Source: JAICJJ01 sp039809985 (GTDB taxonomy: Bacteria > Chloroflexota > Chloroflexia > Thermomicrobiales > UBA6265). Taken from it: 11,506 bases of DNA. Each line of letters starts with the position of its first letter. Positions within the stretch are counted from its first letter, which is position 1. The translations under genes and the position numbers were made by a program. Where the stretch lies: positions 1 to 11,506 of the forward strand of contig JBDHWC010000080.1 in the NCBI GenBank assembly GCA_039809985.1. Reading direction: 5' to 3'. The notes beneath the pieces were generated by a model. It was given only the letters and a program-made list of their open reading frames with translations. It searched no databases and had not been told where the DNA came from. Below, piece by piece: positions 5,297 to 11,506 of this stretch.

Positions 5297-6475
5297 TCAC
5301 GCTCGGGTCGGCCGTTCGACCTGTGCGCCGAGTGCCACCGTGTCGGGCGCGGTCGGTTGTGGGTTCGCGTCGGGGTGGCGGAGGTTGGGTCCGCTTCGAG
5401 AGTCGTCCGCATCGAGGGATGCGTCAGGATCGGCCAGCGCGTGGACCGGGCCAGCCAGCCGGACTGCGACCCGCTGCCGCGTCTCCGGCGCGTCGTGGAC
5501 CCCGGAGCGCACCGTCAGTGTCGGGCCCGTGTCGAGCGCGACCGTCAGCAGGAACGAGTGGCCCAGGAACTGGCGGTGCAGGACGACGCCGCGGGCGCCG
5601 TCGTCGTCGCCAATCCGGTCGAGGCAGACGGCCTCTGGCGGCACGACGACCGTGACCGGCCCGTACAGCGGCGTGTAGAGCGGGGCGGTGCCGAGGGCGC
5701 AGCGCACCGTCCGCCCGTTCGCCGTGCCGGGGAGGTACTGCGCCTCGCCCAGGAAGTCGCTGATCGCGCGCGTGCGCGGCCGGAGCGCGACGTCCTCCGG
5801 GCAGCCGATCTGCGCCACCCGGCCGTCGAGCATGACGGCCACCCGGTCGGCCACGGTGAACGCTTCCTCCCGGTCGTGGGTCACCAGCACGGCGGTGGCC
5901 CCGGCCTCGCGCAGGATGTCGCGCACCTCGGCCCGCACGCGCGCGCGCAGGCTGGCGTCGAGGTTCGAGAACGGCTCGTCCAGCAGGAGGACGTCTGGCC
6001 GGGGGGCCAGCGCCCGCGCCAGCGCGACGCGCTGCTGCTGGCCGCCCGAGAGATGAGCCGGCATCCGCTCGCCGAGGTCCTGCAGGCCGACCAAGGCCAG
6101 GGCGGCGTCGGCGGCGGCCCGTAGTCCGCGCGGCAGGCCGAAGCCGACGTTGCCGCGCACGCTCAGGTGAGGGAAGAGGGCGTAGTCTTGGAAGACCATG
6201 CCGACCCGCCGCTGCTCGGGCGGAAGGTGGACCTCCCGCCCGGACTCGGCGCAGGCGACGAGTCGGTCGCCGATGACGACCCGGCCGCGATCGAGCCGCT
6301 CGAAGCCGGCGATCAGCCGCAGGGCCGTCGTCTTGCCGCACCCGCTCGGCCCGAGCAGGGCGCAGATCTCGCCGCGCGGCACGTGCAGGTCGAAGCCACC
6401 CACGACGGGCAGGTCGCCGAAGCGCTTGCCGATGCCGACGCATTGCAGGGCCGGCGGGCCCGGTGCCGCGCTCAC
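5297..6475 (-). CDS. fbpC: Ferric iron ABC importer, ATPase subunit
   Basis: A 392-residue cytoplasmic ATPase that would power the importer. Motifs are Walker A GPSGCGKTT (42-50), Q-loop Gln96 in MVFQDYALFPHLS, signature LSGGQQQR (142-149), Walker B VLLLDEP (162-168), D-loop around Asp173 and H-loop His200. A TOBE-like C-terminal domain starts near residue 240 after DFLGEAQYLPG, a sequence typical of the FbpC/AfuC branch. The start is GTG at 6475. Its last two bases are shared with the permease stop (GTGA), so translation is probably coupled and there is no space for another promoter. The final 45 or so residues are an Asp/Pro-rich tail beyond the usual family end. The iron specificity is inherited from the binding protein; a related Fe/thiamine/putrescine-type ATPase is the alternative. 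Confidence 0.9.
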   Translation of the reverse strand: MSAAPGPPALQCVGIGKRFGDLPVVGGFDLHVPRGEICALLGPSGCGKTTALRLIAGFERLDRGRVVIGDRLVACAESGREVHLPPEQRRVGMVFQDYALFPHLSVRGNVGFGLPRGLRAAADAALALVGLQDLGERMPAHLSGGQQQRVALARALAPRPDVLLLDEPFSNLDASLRARVRAEVRDILREAGATAVLVTHDREEAFTVADRVAVMLDGRVAQIGCPEDVALRPRTRAISDFLGEAQYLPGTANGRTVRCALGTAPLYTPLYGPVTVVVPPEAVCLDRIGDDDGARGVVLHRQFLGHSFLLTVALDTGPTLTVRSGVHDAPETRQRVAVRLAGPVHALADPDASLDADDSRSGPNLRHPDANPQPTAPDTVALGAQVERPTRA

Positions 6476-8142
6476 GCGATGACCGCCTGCTGCCGCCGCG
6501 CCAGCAGGAACGTCGGCACGGCGGTGACGGCGACGAGGAGCAGGGCCGGCAGGGCCGCCTCGCCGTAGCGGGCGTCGCCCGCCGCGGTCCAGACCAAGGT
6601 CGGCAGGGTGCGACCCCCGGCCGGGATCAGCAGGAGGGTGATCGGCAGTTCCTTCATGGTCGAGAGGAACACCAGCAGCACGCCGGCCAGCAGCCCCGGC
6701 CGGACGAGCGGGACGGTGACCCGCCACGTCGCGCGGGGGAGGGTGCAGCCGAGGCCGCGGGCGGCCTCCTCCAGCCGCGGGTTGACTTGCAGCAGCGACA
6801 GCCGGGTCGCGCCGACCGCCTGGGCCACGTACCGGGTGGCGCAGGCGAGCACCAGCACGGCCAGCGTCTGGTACCACGGCGTGCGGACGGTGACCGCGAC
6901 ATAGGCGACGGCGATGACGATGCCGGGCAGCGCGTAGGTGAGGTAGGTCGTGCGCTCGAGGACGCGGGTGAGGACCGAGCGGTAGCGGACGCTGAGGACG
7001 GCGACCGGCACCGCGCCGACCGCCGCGGCCAGCGCCGCGCCGCCGCCGAGGAGGACCGAGGTCTGGGTGGCGGCCAGGAGGTGCGGGCTCGCGTCCCGGA
7101 GCGTGAAGGAGCGGGCGCACCAGTAGACGAGGACGGCGATCGGCAGCACCAGCGACGCCGCGGCGACCGCGGCGCAGAGGGCCAGGCTCGGGCCCTGCCA
7201 GCGGCCGAGCGGCACCGGCGTCCCCGCGCGGCGGGTGCCGACCCCGACGCGGTGGAGGGTCACCCGGCCGCGCACCGCCGCTTCGACCGCCAGCAACGCC
7301 ACGGCGAGGAGAACGAGGACGAGCGAGAGGCCGGCGGCGGCGGTGCGGTCGAAGCTGGCGCGGTAGCTGGTGTAGATCGCCCGCGTGAACGCGTCGTAGC
7401 GGAGCAGGGTGACGACGCCGAAGTCGCCGAGCGTGTAGAGGGCCGAGAGGAGGCCGCCAACGGCCATCGCCGGTCGCAGGTGCGGCAGGGTGACCCGACG
7501 GAACGCCTCCGTCGCGGTCAGCCCGAGGCTGCGGGCCGCCTCCTCCTGGCTCGGGTCGAGACCGAGGAACGCCGCCCGCAGCGCGAGGAACGCGTAGGGC
7601 AGGGTCGCGCCGGTGAGGACGAACCACGCGCCCCAGAACCCGTAGAGGGACGGCAGGCGGGAGACGCCGAACGGCTCGAGAAGCTGCTGGGCCAAGCCGC
7701 GCGGACCCAGCGCGGCGACGAAGGCGAGCGCGGCAACGAAGGAGGGGATGACCAGCGGCAGAGTGAACGCGGTCGCCCAGAGACGGCGGCCCGGCAACGT
7801 CGTGCGCGCGGTCAGCCACGCCAGCGGCACGGCGAGGGCGACGGCGGAACCCGAGACCGCCGCGACCAGCAGGACGGTGTTGACGACCACTTGCAGCGTC
7901 TTGGGTCGCCACAGCGCCCGAGTGGCGGCCCCGAGGTCGCCGCTGGTGCGGACGACCAAGTAGACGAGCGGCAGCAGCGAGACGACGGCGACCACGCCGC
8001 CGGCCGCGAGCAGCCACGGCGGCGCGGGCCGCCCGCGGCCGACGCGATCCCGCGTCGGCCGCGGGAGGTCGCGGCCGGTTGCCTCGTCGGGAGCGGCCCA
8101 GACGCCGGCCCCGGGGGCGGGAAGCGGGTGTCGTCTCGCCAT
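6472..8142 (-). CDS. fbpB: Ferric iron ABC importer, fused two-domain permease
   Basis: A 556-residue membrane protein containing two binding-protein-dependent transport domains in one chain, the FbpB/SfuB arrangement, with roughly twelve membrane segments. Each half has an EAA loop that contacts the ATPase: EEAARSLG at 200-207 followed by a conserved LPHLRP, and EEAARGLG at 458-465 followed by VPLVRP. The N-terminal 40 residues are Arg/Pro-rich and cytoplasmic. The ATG at 8142 is the only good start near the binding-protein stop, 29 bp downstream of it. The ribosome site is weak (GAGGCGAG lies far upstream), so translation may depend on coupling. The frame is open further upstream but that part overlaps the binding-protein gene. 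It ends by overlapping the ATPase start. Confidence 0.9.
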   Translation of the reverse strand: MARRHPLPAPGAGVWAAPDEATGRDLPRPTRDRVGRGRPAPPWLLAAGGVVAVVSLLPLVYLVVRTSGDLGAATRALWRPKTLQVVVNTVLLVAAVSGSAVALAVPLAWLTARTTLPGRRLWATAFTLPLVIPSFVAALAFVAALGPRGLAQQLLEPFGVSRLPSLYGFWGAWFVLTGATLPYAFLALRAAFLGLDPSQEEAARSLGLTATEAFRRVTLPHLRPAMAVGGLLSALYTLGDFGVVTLLRYDAFTRAIYTSYRASFDRTAAAGLSLVLVLLAVALLAVEAAVRGRVTLHRVGVGTRRAGTPVPLGRWQGPSLALCAAVAAASLVLPIAVLVYWCARSFTLRDASPHLLAATQTSVLLGGGAALAAAVGAVPVAVLSVRYRSVLTRVLERTTYLTYALPGIVIAVAYVAVTVRTPWYQTLAVLVLACATRYVAQAVGATRLSLLQVNPRLEEAARGLGCTLPRATWRVTVPLVRPGLLAGVLLVFLSTMKELPITLLLIPAGGRTLPTLVWTAAGDARYGEAALPALLLVAVTAVPTFLLARRQQAVIA

Positions 8143-8171
8143 CGGCGTGCGGGCTCGCCTCGACGCCGGCG

Positions 8172-9251
8172 CTACAGGATGCCGAGGTCGGTCAGCATCG
8201 CCACCGTGCCCTGCAGGTCGGCCAGGTCGGTGAGGTTGATCTCGGGGCTGCCGACCTTCGCCAGCGGCGGCAGGCCCGCCGGCGAGGCGACGGTGCCGAC
8301 CACCGGGTACTCCGACGTCTTCGTCGCGAAGTAGGTCTGCCCGTCGTCGCTCAGGAGGTACTCGACGAAGGCGAGCGCCTCCGCCGGGTGCTTGGCGGTG
8401 CCCGGGATGCCCGCGCCGGCCACGTTGACGAGCGCCCCCGGGTCTGCCGGGTCGAGGTAGTGGTTCTCGATCGGGAAGTCGGCCCCCTCCTCGCGCAGGA
8501 CCGCGTACTTGTAGTAGTGGTTGACCAGCCCGAGGTCGAGTTCGCCGTTGCCGACCGCGAGGACGATCGTGGTGTTGTCGTCGAACGGGACCACCCCGTT
8601 GGCGACCATCCCCTCGAGCCACGCCCGCGCGGCGTCGTCCCCCTCGAGGGTGCGGAAGGCCGTGACGAAGGCTTGGAACGACGCGTTGGTCGGTGCCCAG
8701 CCGACGCGCCCGTTCCAGGCCGGGTCGAGCAAGGTTCCCACCTTGTCGGGCACTTCGTCCTCCGCGAGCGCGTCGGTGTTGTAGACGAGCACGCGGGCCC
8801 GGGCGGAGGTGCCGGTCCACAGACCGGCGTCAGAGCGGAAGCGCGGGTCGACCGTCGCCAGCAGAGCGTCCGGCAACGGGCTGAAGCGGCCGGCGTCCTG
8901 CAACAGCCCGAGGGCGCCGGCGTCCTGCGCGAAGAAGACGTCGGCGGGGGAGGCGTCGCCCTCCTCGAGCAGGGTGGTCGCCAGTTCGCCGGTGCTCGCG
9001 TAGCGGACGTCGGCGGCGATGCCGGTGGCCGTCGTGAACTGCTCGATGAACGGCCCGACAAGGTTCTCGTTGCGCCCGGAGTAGATGGTCAGACGGCCCG
9101 CGGTCGGCGTCGCCTCGGTTTGGGCGGCCACCCGGCGGGCACGGCTGCCTGCCGCCGCGGCGACGGCCACTGCTCCGGCCGCGAGCGCGACCGCGCGCCT
9201 AGAAATCGGTCGTCCGATCGGGGAACGGGCACTGCCCTGCCCATTCGCCAT
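8172..9251 (-). CDS. fbpA: Ferric iron-binding protein, Tat-exported
   Basis: A 359-residue extracellular substrate-binding protein that would capture Fe(III) and deliver it to the permease. The ATG at 9251 has an excellent ribosome site, GAGAGGAG, ending 6 bases upstream. The N-terminus is a Tat signal (ISRRAVALAAG, Arg18-Arg19), followed by AAQTEATPTAG, where mature sequence begins. The fold opens with LTIYSGRNENLVGPFIEQF and continues with ADVFFAQDAGALG, both typical of the FbpA/FutA group. The pair Tyr246-Tyr247 in GLVNHYYKY matches the iron-coordinating tyrosines of that family. It is the first gene of the three-gene operon and is preceded by its own promoter and an inverted repeat. Another metal or an iron chelate cannot be excluded from the sequence. 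Confidence 0.9.
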   Translation of the reverse strand: MANGQGSARSPIGRPISRRAVALAAGAVAVAAAAGSRARRVAAQTEATPTAGRLTIYSGRNENLVGPFIEQFTTATGIAADVRYASTGELATTLLEEGDASPADVFFAQDAGALGLLQDAGRFSPLPDALLATVDPRFRSDAGLWTGTSARARVLVYNTDALAEDEVPDKVGTLLDPAWNGRVGWAPTNASFQAFVTAFRTLEGDDAARAWLEGMVANGVVPFDDNTTIVLAVGNGELDLGLVNHYYKYAVLREEGADFPIENHYLDPADPGALVNVAGAGIPGTAKHPAEALAFVEYLLSDDGQTYFATKTSEYPVVGTVASPAGLPPLAKVGSPEINLTDLADLQGTVAMLTDLGIL

Positions 9252-9338
9252 GCGTCGCTCCTCTCGTCGTCGGCCCTCGTTGCCGAGCTTCGCGGGCGGA
9301 GTTCGCGCCGTTGCCCCGGCACGTCTGGTCGTTCGCCA

Positions 9339-9369
9339 CCAATATCCGATGAATCTGGTCGGATATTGG
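9339..9369. promoter_or_regulatory. Perfect 11-bp inverted repeat, candidate operator of the iron operon
   Basis: CCAATATCCGA (9339-9349) is the exact reverse complement of TCGGATATTGG (9359-9369), with a 9-base spacer. It is AT-rich for this window. It begins where transcription from the predicted promoter should start (near 9366) and would block RNA polymerase if a repressor bound. A metal sensor of the DtxR or Fur type is the natural guess for an iron importer, but the sequence does not match either textbook box. It would also form a hairpin at the very 5' end of the mRNA. Confidence 0.65.
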
Positions 9370-9372
9370 CCA

Positions 9373-9401
9373 AGCCTATCGACTGGCCCGGCGCGCGTCA
9401 A
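9373..9401 (-). promoter_or_regulatory. Promoter of the fbpABC operon
   Basis: On the minus strand the -35 is TTGACG (9401-9396), then 17 bp, then the -10 TAGGCT (9378-9373). This is the clearest sigma-70-type promoter in the window. Expected initiation near 9366 gives a leader of about 115 bases before the fbpA ATG. Confidence 0.7.
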
Positions 9402-9527
9402 TGCCGACCACGAGACGTGCCGGGCCTGCCGGCCCGGGGCGAGCGTGGCCCGGTTCGGCGGCTCGCCGCCGGGGTCGGGACGAGCGCTGCGTCGGCCGCC
9501 GGGTGAGACATGGCGTGGCGACGACAA
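9402..9527. other. Non-coding part of the fbpA-cupredoxin interval
   Basis: The full interval between the two minus-strand genes (9252-9577) exceeds 300 bp. Its left part holds the fbpA ribosome site, operator and promoter, and its right end the cupredoxin terminator. Between them I see only GC-rich sequence with no credible gene. Confidence 0.5.
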
Positions 9528-9555
9528 GCGGGCCGGGGCGACAGCCCCGGCCCGC
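9528..9555 (-). terminator. Terminator after the cupredoxin gene
   Basis: A perfect 12-bp stem, GCGGGCCGGGGC (9528-9539) with GCCCCGGCCCGC (9544-9555), has a 4-base loop. It sits 22 bases past the cupredoxin stop. On the minus strand it is followed by TTGTCGTCG, a poor U-run, so termination may rely on the very stable stem. It separates the cupredoxin from the iron operon. Confidence 0.65.
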
Positions 9556-9577
9556 AACGCCTCGCGGCGAACGGCGA

Positions 9578-10075
9578 CTACTTGACGATGACCTTGCCCT
9601 TCATGCCGGCGTGGAACTCGCAGTAGTAGTCGTATTCCCCCGCCTTGTCGAAGGTGACGCTGAAGGTCGCGCCGGTCTTCATCACCCCCGACTTGATCAA
9701 TGCCTTCGCCGGCCCGAGTCCGGTGACGGTGTGCGGGGTGTTGTCCTCGTTGGTCCACGTCACGGTCGTGCCGACCGGCACCGTGACCGGGGAGGGGTTG
9801 TAGGCGAAATTCTTGATGGCGACGGCGACGGCCTTGCCGCTGGTCGCCACGGGGGTCGCGCCGACCGGCGTCGCGCCCGGCGTGGCCGACGCCGGGGTGC
9901 CCGGCGCGACCGGGCTGACGGTGGGTGTGGCCTCCTCGCTGGCCAGAAGCCGGGCGGCGGCGGCCCGTGCCTCGGCGAGACTGCCGGAAACGGCCAACGC
10001 ACCGCCGGCCGCCAGCAGCAACCCCCCGGAAAGCAGGGCGCGGCGCGATCGCGGGGGACGGGAACCGAGCGACAT
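9578..10075 (-). CDS. Exported cupredoxin (plastocyanin-like)
   Basis: A 165-residue blue copper protein, presumably an electron carrier on the outer face of the membrane. The ATG at 10075 is set by AGGAAGGA ending 8 bases upstream. The frame extends 23 codons further but without a ribosome site. Residues 10-30 (SRRALLSGGLLLAAGG) look like a Tat signal or signal anchor. A Thr/Pro/Ala linker fills about 48-80. The cupredoxin domain starts near 82 with VAVAIKNFAYNP. Type 1 copper ligands are His115 (NTPHTV), Cys152, His155 and Met158 (YYCEFHAGMKG), the spacing seen in amicyanin and pseudoazurin. It is transcribed alone: a terminator separates it from fbpA, and tRNA-Ser is divergent on its other side. 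The redox partner is unknown. Confidence 0.92.
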   Translation of the reverse strand: MSLGSRPPRSRRALLSGGLLLAAGGALAVSGSLAEARAAAARLLASEEATPTVSPVAPGTPASATPGATPVGATPVATSGKAVAVAIKNFAYNPSPVTVPVGTTVTWTNEDNTPHTVTGLGPAKALIKSGVMKTGATFSVTFDKAGEYDYYCEFHAGMKGKVIVK

Positions 10076-10199
10076 CGAACGAATCCTTCCTGAATGCCGT
10101 GCCTGGACGCGGCTCCGAAGATCAACCCTGTGACCGTAGCACACCGGCCGGGCGGCGGCCCGGCTGCGCGGTAGCGTGGGGTGTGGTAGATTCTGCGGC

Positions 10200-10285
10200 G
10201 GAGAGGTGTCCGAGTGGTTGATGGTGCCGCTCTCGAAAAGCGGTCTGGTGTTGAGCCAGCGTGGGTTCGAATCCCACCCTCTCCG
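10200..10285 (+). tRNA. tRNA-Ser, anticodon CGA
   Basis: A class II tRNA. The acceptor GGAGAGG (10200-10206) pairs perfectly with CCTCTCC (10278-10284). The anticodon stem CCGCT/AGCGG encloses CTCGAAA, with anticodon CGA at 10234-10236. The variable arm has CTGG/CCAG pairing, the T arm is GTGGG-TTCGAAT-CCCAC and the discriminator is G10285. CCA is not encoded (CCG follows). It reads UCG, a frequent codon at this GC content. A possible -10 is TAGATT at 10187-10192, without a convincing -35. Confidence 0.95.
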
Positions 10286-10306
10286 CCGAGCAGCATCTGA
10301 GCGATG

Positions 10307-10330
10307 ACGGCGACCGGAACGGGTCGCCGT
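10307..10330 (+). terminator. Terminator after tRNA-Ser(CGA)
   Basis: ACGGCGACC (10307-10315) pairs perfectly with GGTCGCCGT (10322-10330) around a 6-base loop, 21 bases beyond the tRNA. The downstream sequence TGGCGTTTGCGG is only weakly T-rich. Confidence 0.5.
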
Positions 10331-10405
10331 TGGCGTTTGCGGTCGGTCTTCGCGCCCGCGACTCGGTGCTCCGTGGGCCTCGCTTGATCGTTGGCCGGCG
10401 GACGG

Positions 10406-10431
10406 CCGCGCCCGCCGGGCTCAGGGCGCGG
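10406..10431 (-). terminator. Possible terminator overlapping the TPR gene stop
   Basis: CCGCGCCC (10406-10413) and GGGCGCGG (10424-10431) form an 8-bp stem with a 10-base loop containing the stop codon of the minus-strand gene. No U-run follows, so in such GC-rich DNA this may be chance. Confidence 0.3.
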
Positions 10432-11383
10432 CGGTGTTCCTCTGGCGCTGTAGTTCGGCGGCGACGCTGGCGGCCACGTCGGCGAGCATCCGGCCGTCCC
10501 CGGTTTCGCCGGAGAGCAGCTCGCGCTCGGCCGGGGTCATGTCGAGGGCGGTGACGCGCTCGCGGGCGGCCTCGACCGCGCGGCGGCCGACCACGTAGGC
10601 ACCGATCGCCGTCGCCGCCGAGGCCAGCTCGAACGGCACGCCGAGCGTGGCAAGCGGGTTGTCGGTCCGCAGGAGCAGCGACCCGACGACGAAGAGGAGC
10701 AGTACGGCCGCTGCGCCGCCGGCCAGCCAGCGCACCTTCTCGCGGGTGACCGCGTCGCGGCGCTCGGCCCGTTGCGGGTGCGACCAGAAGATCGGGGCCC
10801 GGAGCGTGGTCCGCAGGTGGGCGCGGAGGAAGTCGGCGACCGGGCGACGGGCGGCGTCGGGGTTGGCGGCGGCGACGCGCTGCCAGATCGCCGCCGCCCC
10901 GGTCCACTCCCCGGCCCGCAGCTCCAGTGCGGCCAGCACGAGGAGCGCCTCGGCGCAGTCGGGGTCGACCCGCAGGGCACGGCCGATCCGGTCGCGGGCC
11001 TTGGCGTCGGCGGCGCGGTCGCCGCGCTCGGCCCGCTCGGCGTAGACCGCGGCCAGCTGGGCTTGGATGCGCGGGTTCTCGGGGGTCAGCCGGGCAGCCT
11101 TGAGCAGGGCGTCGACCGCGTCGTCGGTCAGGCCGAGGTTGAAGTAGGCGACGCCGAGCCCGTAGTGGGCGCGGGCCGCCTCAGCGTCGGTCGGTCGGTT
11201 GCGCAACTGCGCCCGGAAGGCGTCGATCTGCTCGTCGACCACGGCACGGTCGATCTGGGCGGGGTCGATCCGCGCGGTGCCGACGGCGACCACGACGACG
11301 GTGCCGCAGTACGGGCAGCGGGCGGTGTCCGGGTCCAGCGGCGCGGAGCAGACGGGACAGACGAGCGGGACCAGCGTGCTCAA
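10421..11383 (-). CDS. Zinc-ribbon and TPR membrane protein
   Basis: A 320-residue protein of unknown role. The N-terminus has a zinc ribbon (Cys9, Cys12, Cys23, Cys26 as CPVC and CPYC), as in many double-zinc-ribbon or zinc-ribbon adaptor proteins. About 65-185 contain TPR-like helical repeats (AHYGLGVAYFNLG, then EALLVLAALELRAGEW). One or two hydrophobic stretches follow: AAAVLLLFVVGSLLL near 225-240, and a weaker one near 250-266. The C-terminus is a charged helix. The start is TTG at 11383; no ATG or GTG exists between it and the upstream stop or within the zinc ribbon, and the zinc ribbon must be kept. The ribosome site is poor (CGGGG). It probably follows the gene ending at 11436 in one operon. 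A scaffolding role at the membrane is inference from domains only. Confidence 0.85.
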   Translation of the reverse strand: MSTLVPLVCPVCSAPLDPDTARCPYCGTVVVVAVGTARIDPAQIDRAVVDEQIDAFRAQLRNRPTDAEAARAHYGLGVAYFNLGLTDDAVDALLKAARLTPENPRIQAQLAAVYAERAERGDRAADAKARDRIGRALRVDPDCAEALLVLAALELRAGEWTGAAAIWQRVAAANPDAARRPVADFLRAHLRTTLRAPIFWSHPQRAERRDAVTREKVRWLAGGAAAVLLLFVVGSLLLRTDNPLATLGVPFELASAATAIGAYVVGRRAVEAARERVTALDMTPAERELLSGETGDGRMLADVAASVAAELQRQRNTAAP

Positions 11384-11435
11384 CGGCTGGCCCCGAGCGC
11401 CGGCCCGGGCGCCGCGACCCCGTGCGGGCGTCGCG

Positions 11436-11506
11436 TCATCGCGCGAGCGCCGCGTCGATCTCGGCCCGGGTCGGCATCGACGGCTGCGCGCCGGCCCGGC
11501 TGGCGG
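11436..11506 (-). CDS. C-terminal end of an unidentified gene (partial)
   Basis: Read on the minus strand, the edge of the window is open and ends with PTRAEIDAALAR followed by TGA at 11438-11436. Almost every third codon base is G or C, and the peptide is a plausible amphipathic C-terminal helix. Only about 23 codons are visible, so no family can be named. It ends 52 bp before the TTG of the zinc-ribbon gene in the same direction, which suggests an operon. Confidence 0.45.
   Translation of the reverse strand, partial: ASRAGAQPSMPTRAEIDAALAR

Noticed and set aside
5287..5312. 7-bp stem GCCGACC/GGTCGGC as the fbpC terminator
   Set aside because: It overlaps the stop codon, has a 12-base loop and no U-run; such short stems are expected by chance at this GC content.
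6463..8334. A 623-codon open frame on the plus strand opposite the permease
   Set aside because: It is an antisense shadow, Arg/Gln/Glu/Gly-rich and without any domain.
10147..10164. 7-bp stem GCCGGGC/GCCCGGC between the cupredoxin gene and tRNA-Ser
   Set aside because: It is short, pure GC and not linked to a credible promoter on either strand, so I do not call it an operator.
5161..10285. Genomic island bounded by tRNA genes
   Set aside because: No integrase and no direct repeat of a tRNA 3' end was seen, and the enclosed genes are ordinary transport genes with the same base composition.

Overview
The window looks like a chromosomal segment of a GC-rich, monoderm-like bacterium, most probably a Thermomicrobia-type member of the Chloroflexota. 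This is an inference from general features only: very high GC at third codon positions, exported proteins carrying twin-arginine (Tat) signals, Thr/Pro/Ala linkers behind those signals, and GC-rich dispersed palindromic repeats. No marker gene fixes the taxonomy.

Layout. Positions 1-545 are an array of degenerate repeats of about 109 bp with strong palindromes. A three-gene block follows: a Tat-exported FAD-linked oxidase with a berberine-bridge-like C-terminus (708-2150, +), a convergent polytopic GT-C-type glycosyltransferase (2186-3787, -), and a divergent small Tat-signal protein with six cysteines (3912-4205, +). A second array of the same repeat (about 4241-4820) contains direct and inverted units. 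Next come tRNA-Ser(GCU) and tRNA-Arg(GCG), each with a recognisable promoter.

Positions 5297-9251 (-) hold a compact ferric-iron-type ABC importer operon: Tat-exported binding protein, fused two-domain permease and ATPase (fbpA-fbpB-fbpC order). A clear promoter (-35 TTGACG, 17 bp, -10 TAGGCT) precedes it. A perfect 11-bp inverted repeat lies exactly where transcription should start, so it is a candidate metal-responsive operator. A cupredoxin (9578-10075, -) follows, with a strong terminator hairpin. Then come tRNA-Ser(CGA) (+), a zinc-ribbon/TPR membrane protein (10421-11383, -) and the last codons of another minus-strand gene running off the right edge.

How the genes fit together. The importer would bind Fe(III) outside the membrane (FbpA), move it through FbpB and power this with FbpC. 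The neighbouring cupredoxin and the Cys-rich small protein are also predicted to be exported and possibly metal-linked, but nothing in the sequence joins them to the importer as one pathway. I found no CRISPR array, phage gene, transposase or defence system. The points most worth a second look are the repeat arrays bracketing the 708-4205 block, the operator over the iron operon start, and the unrecognised Cys-rich protein.
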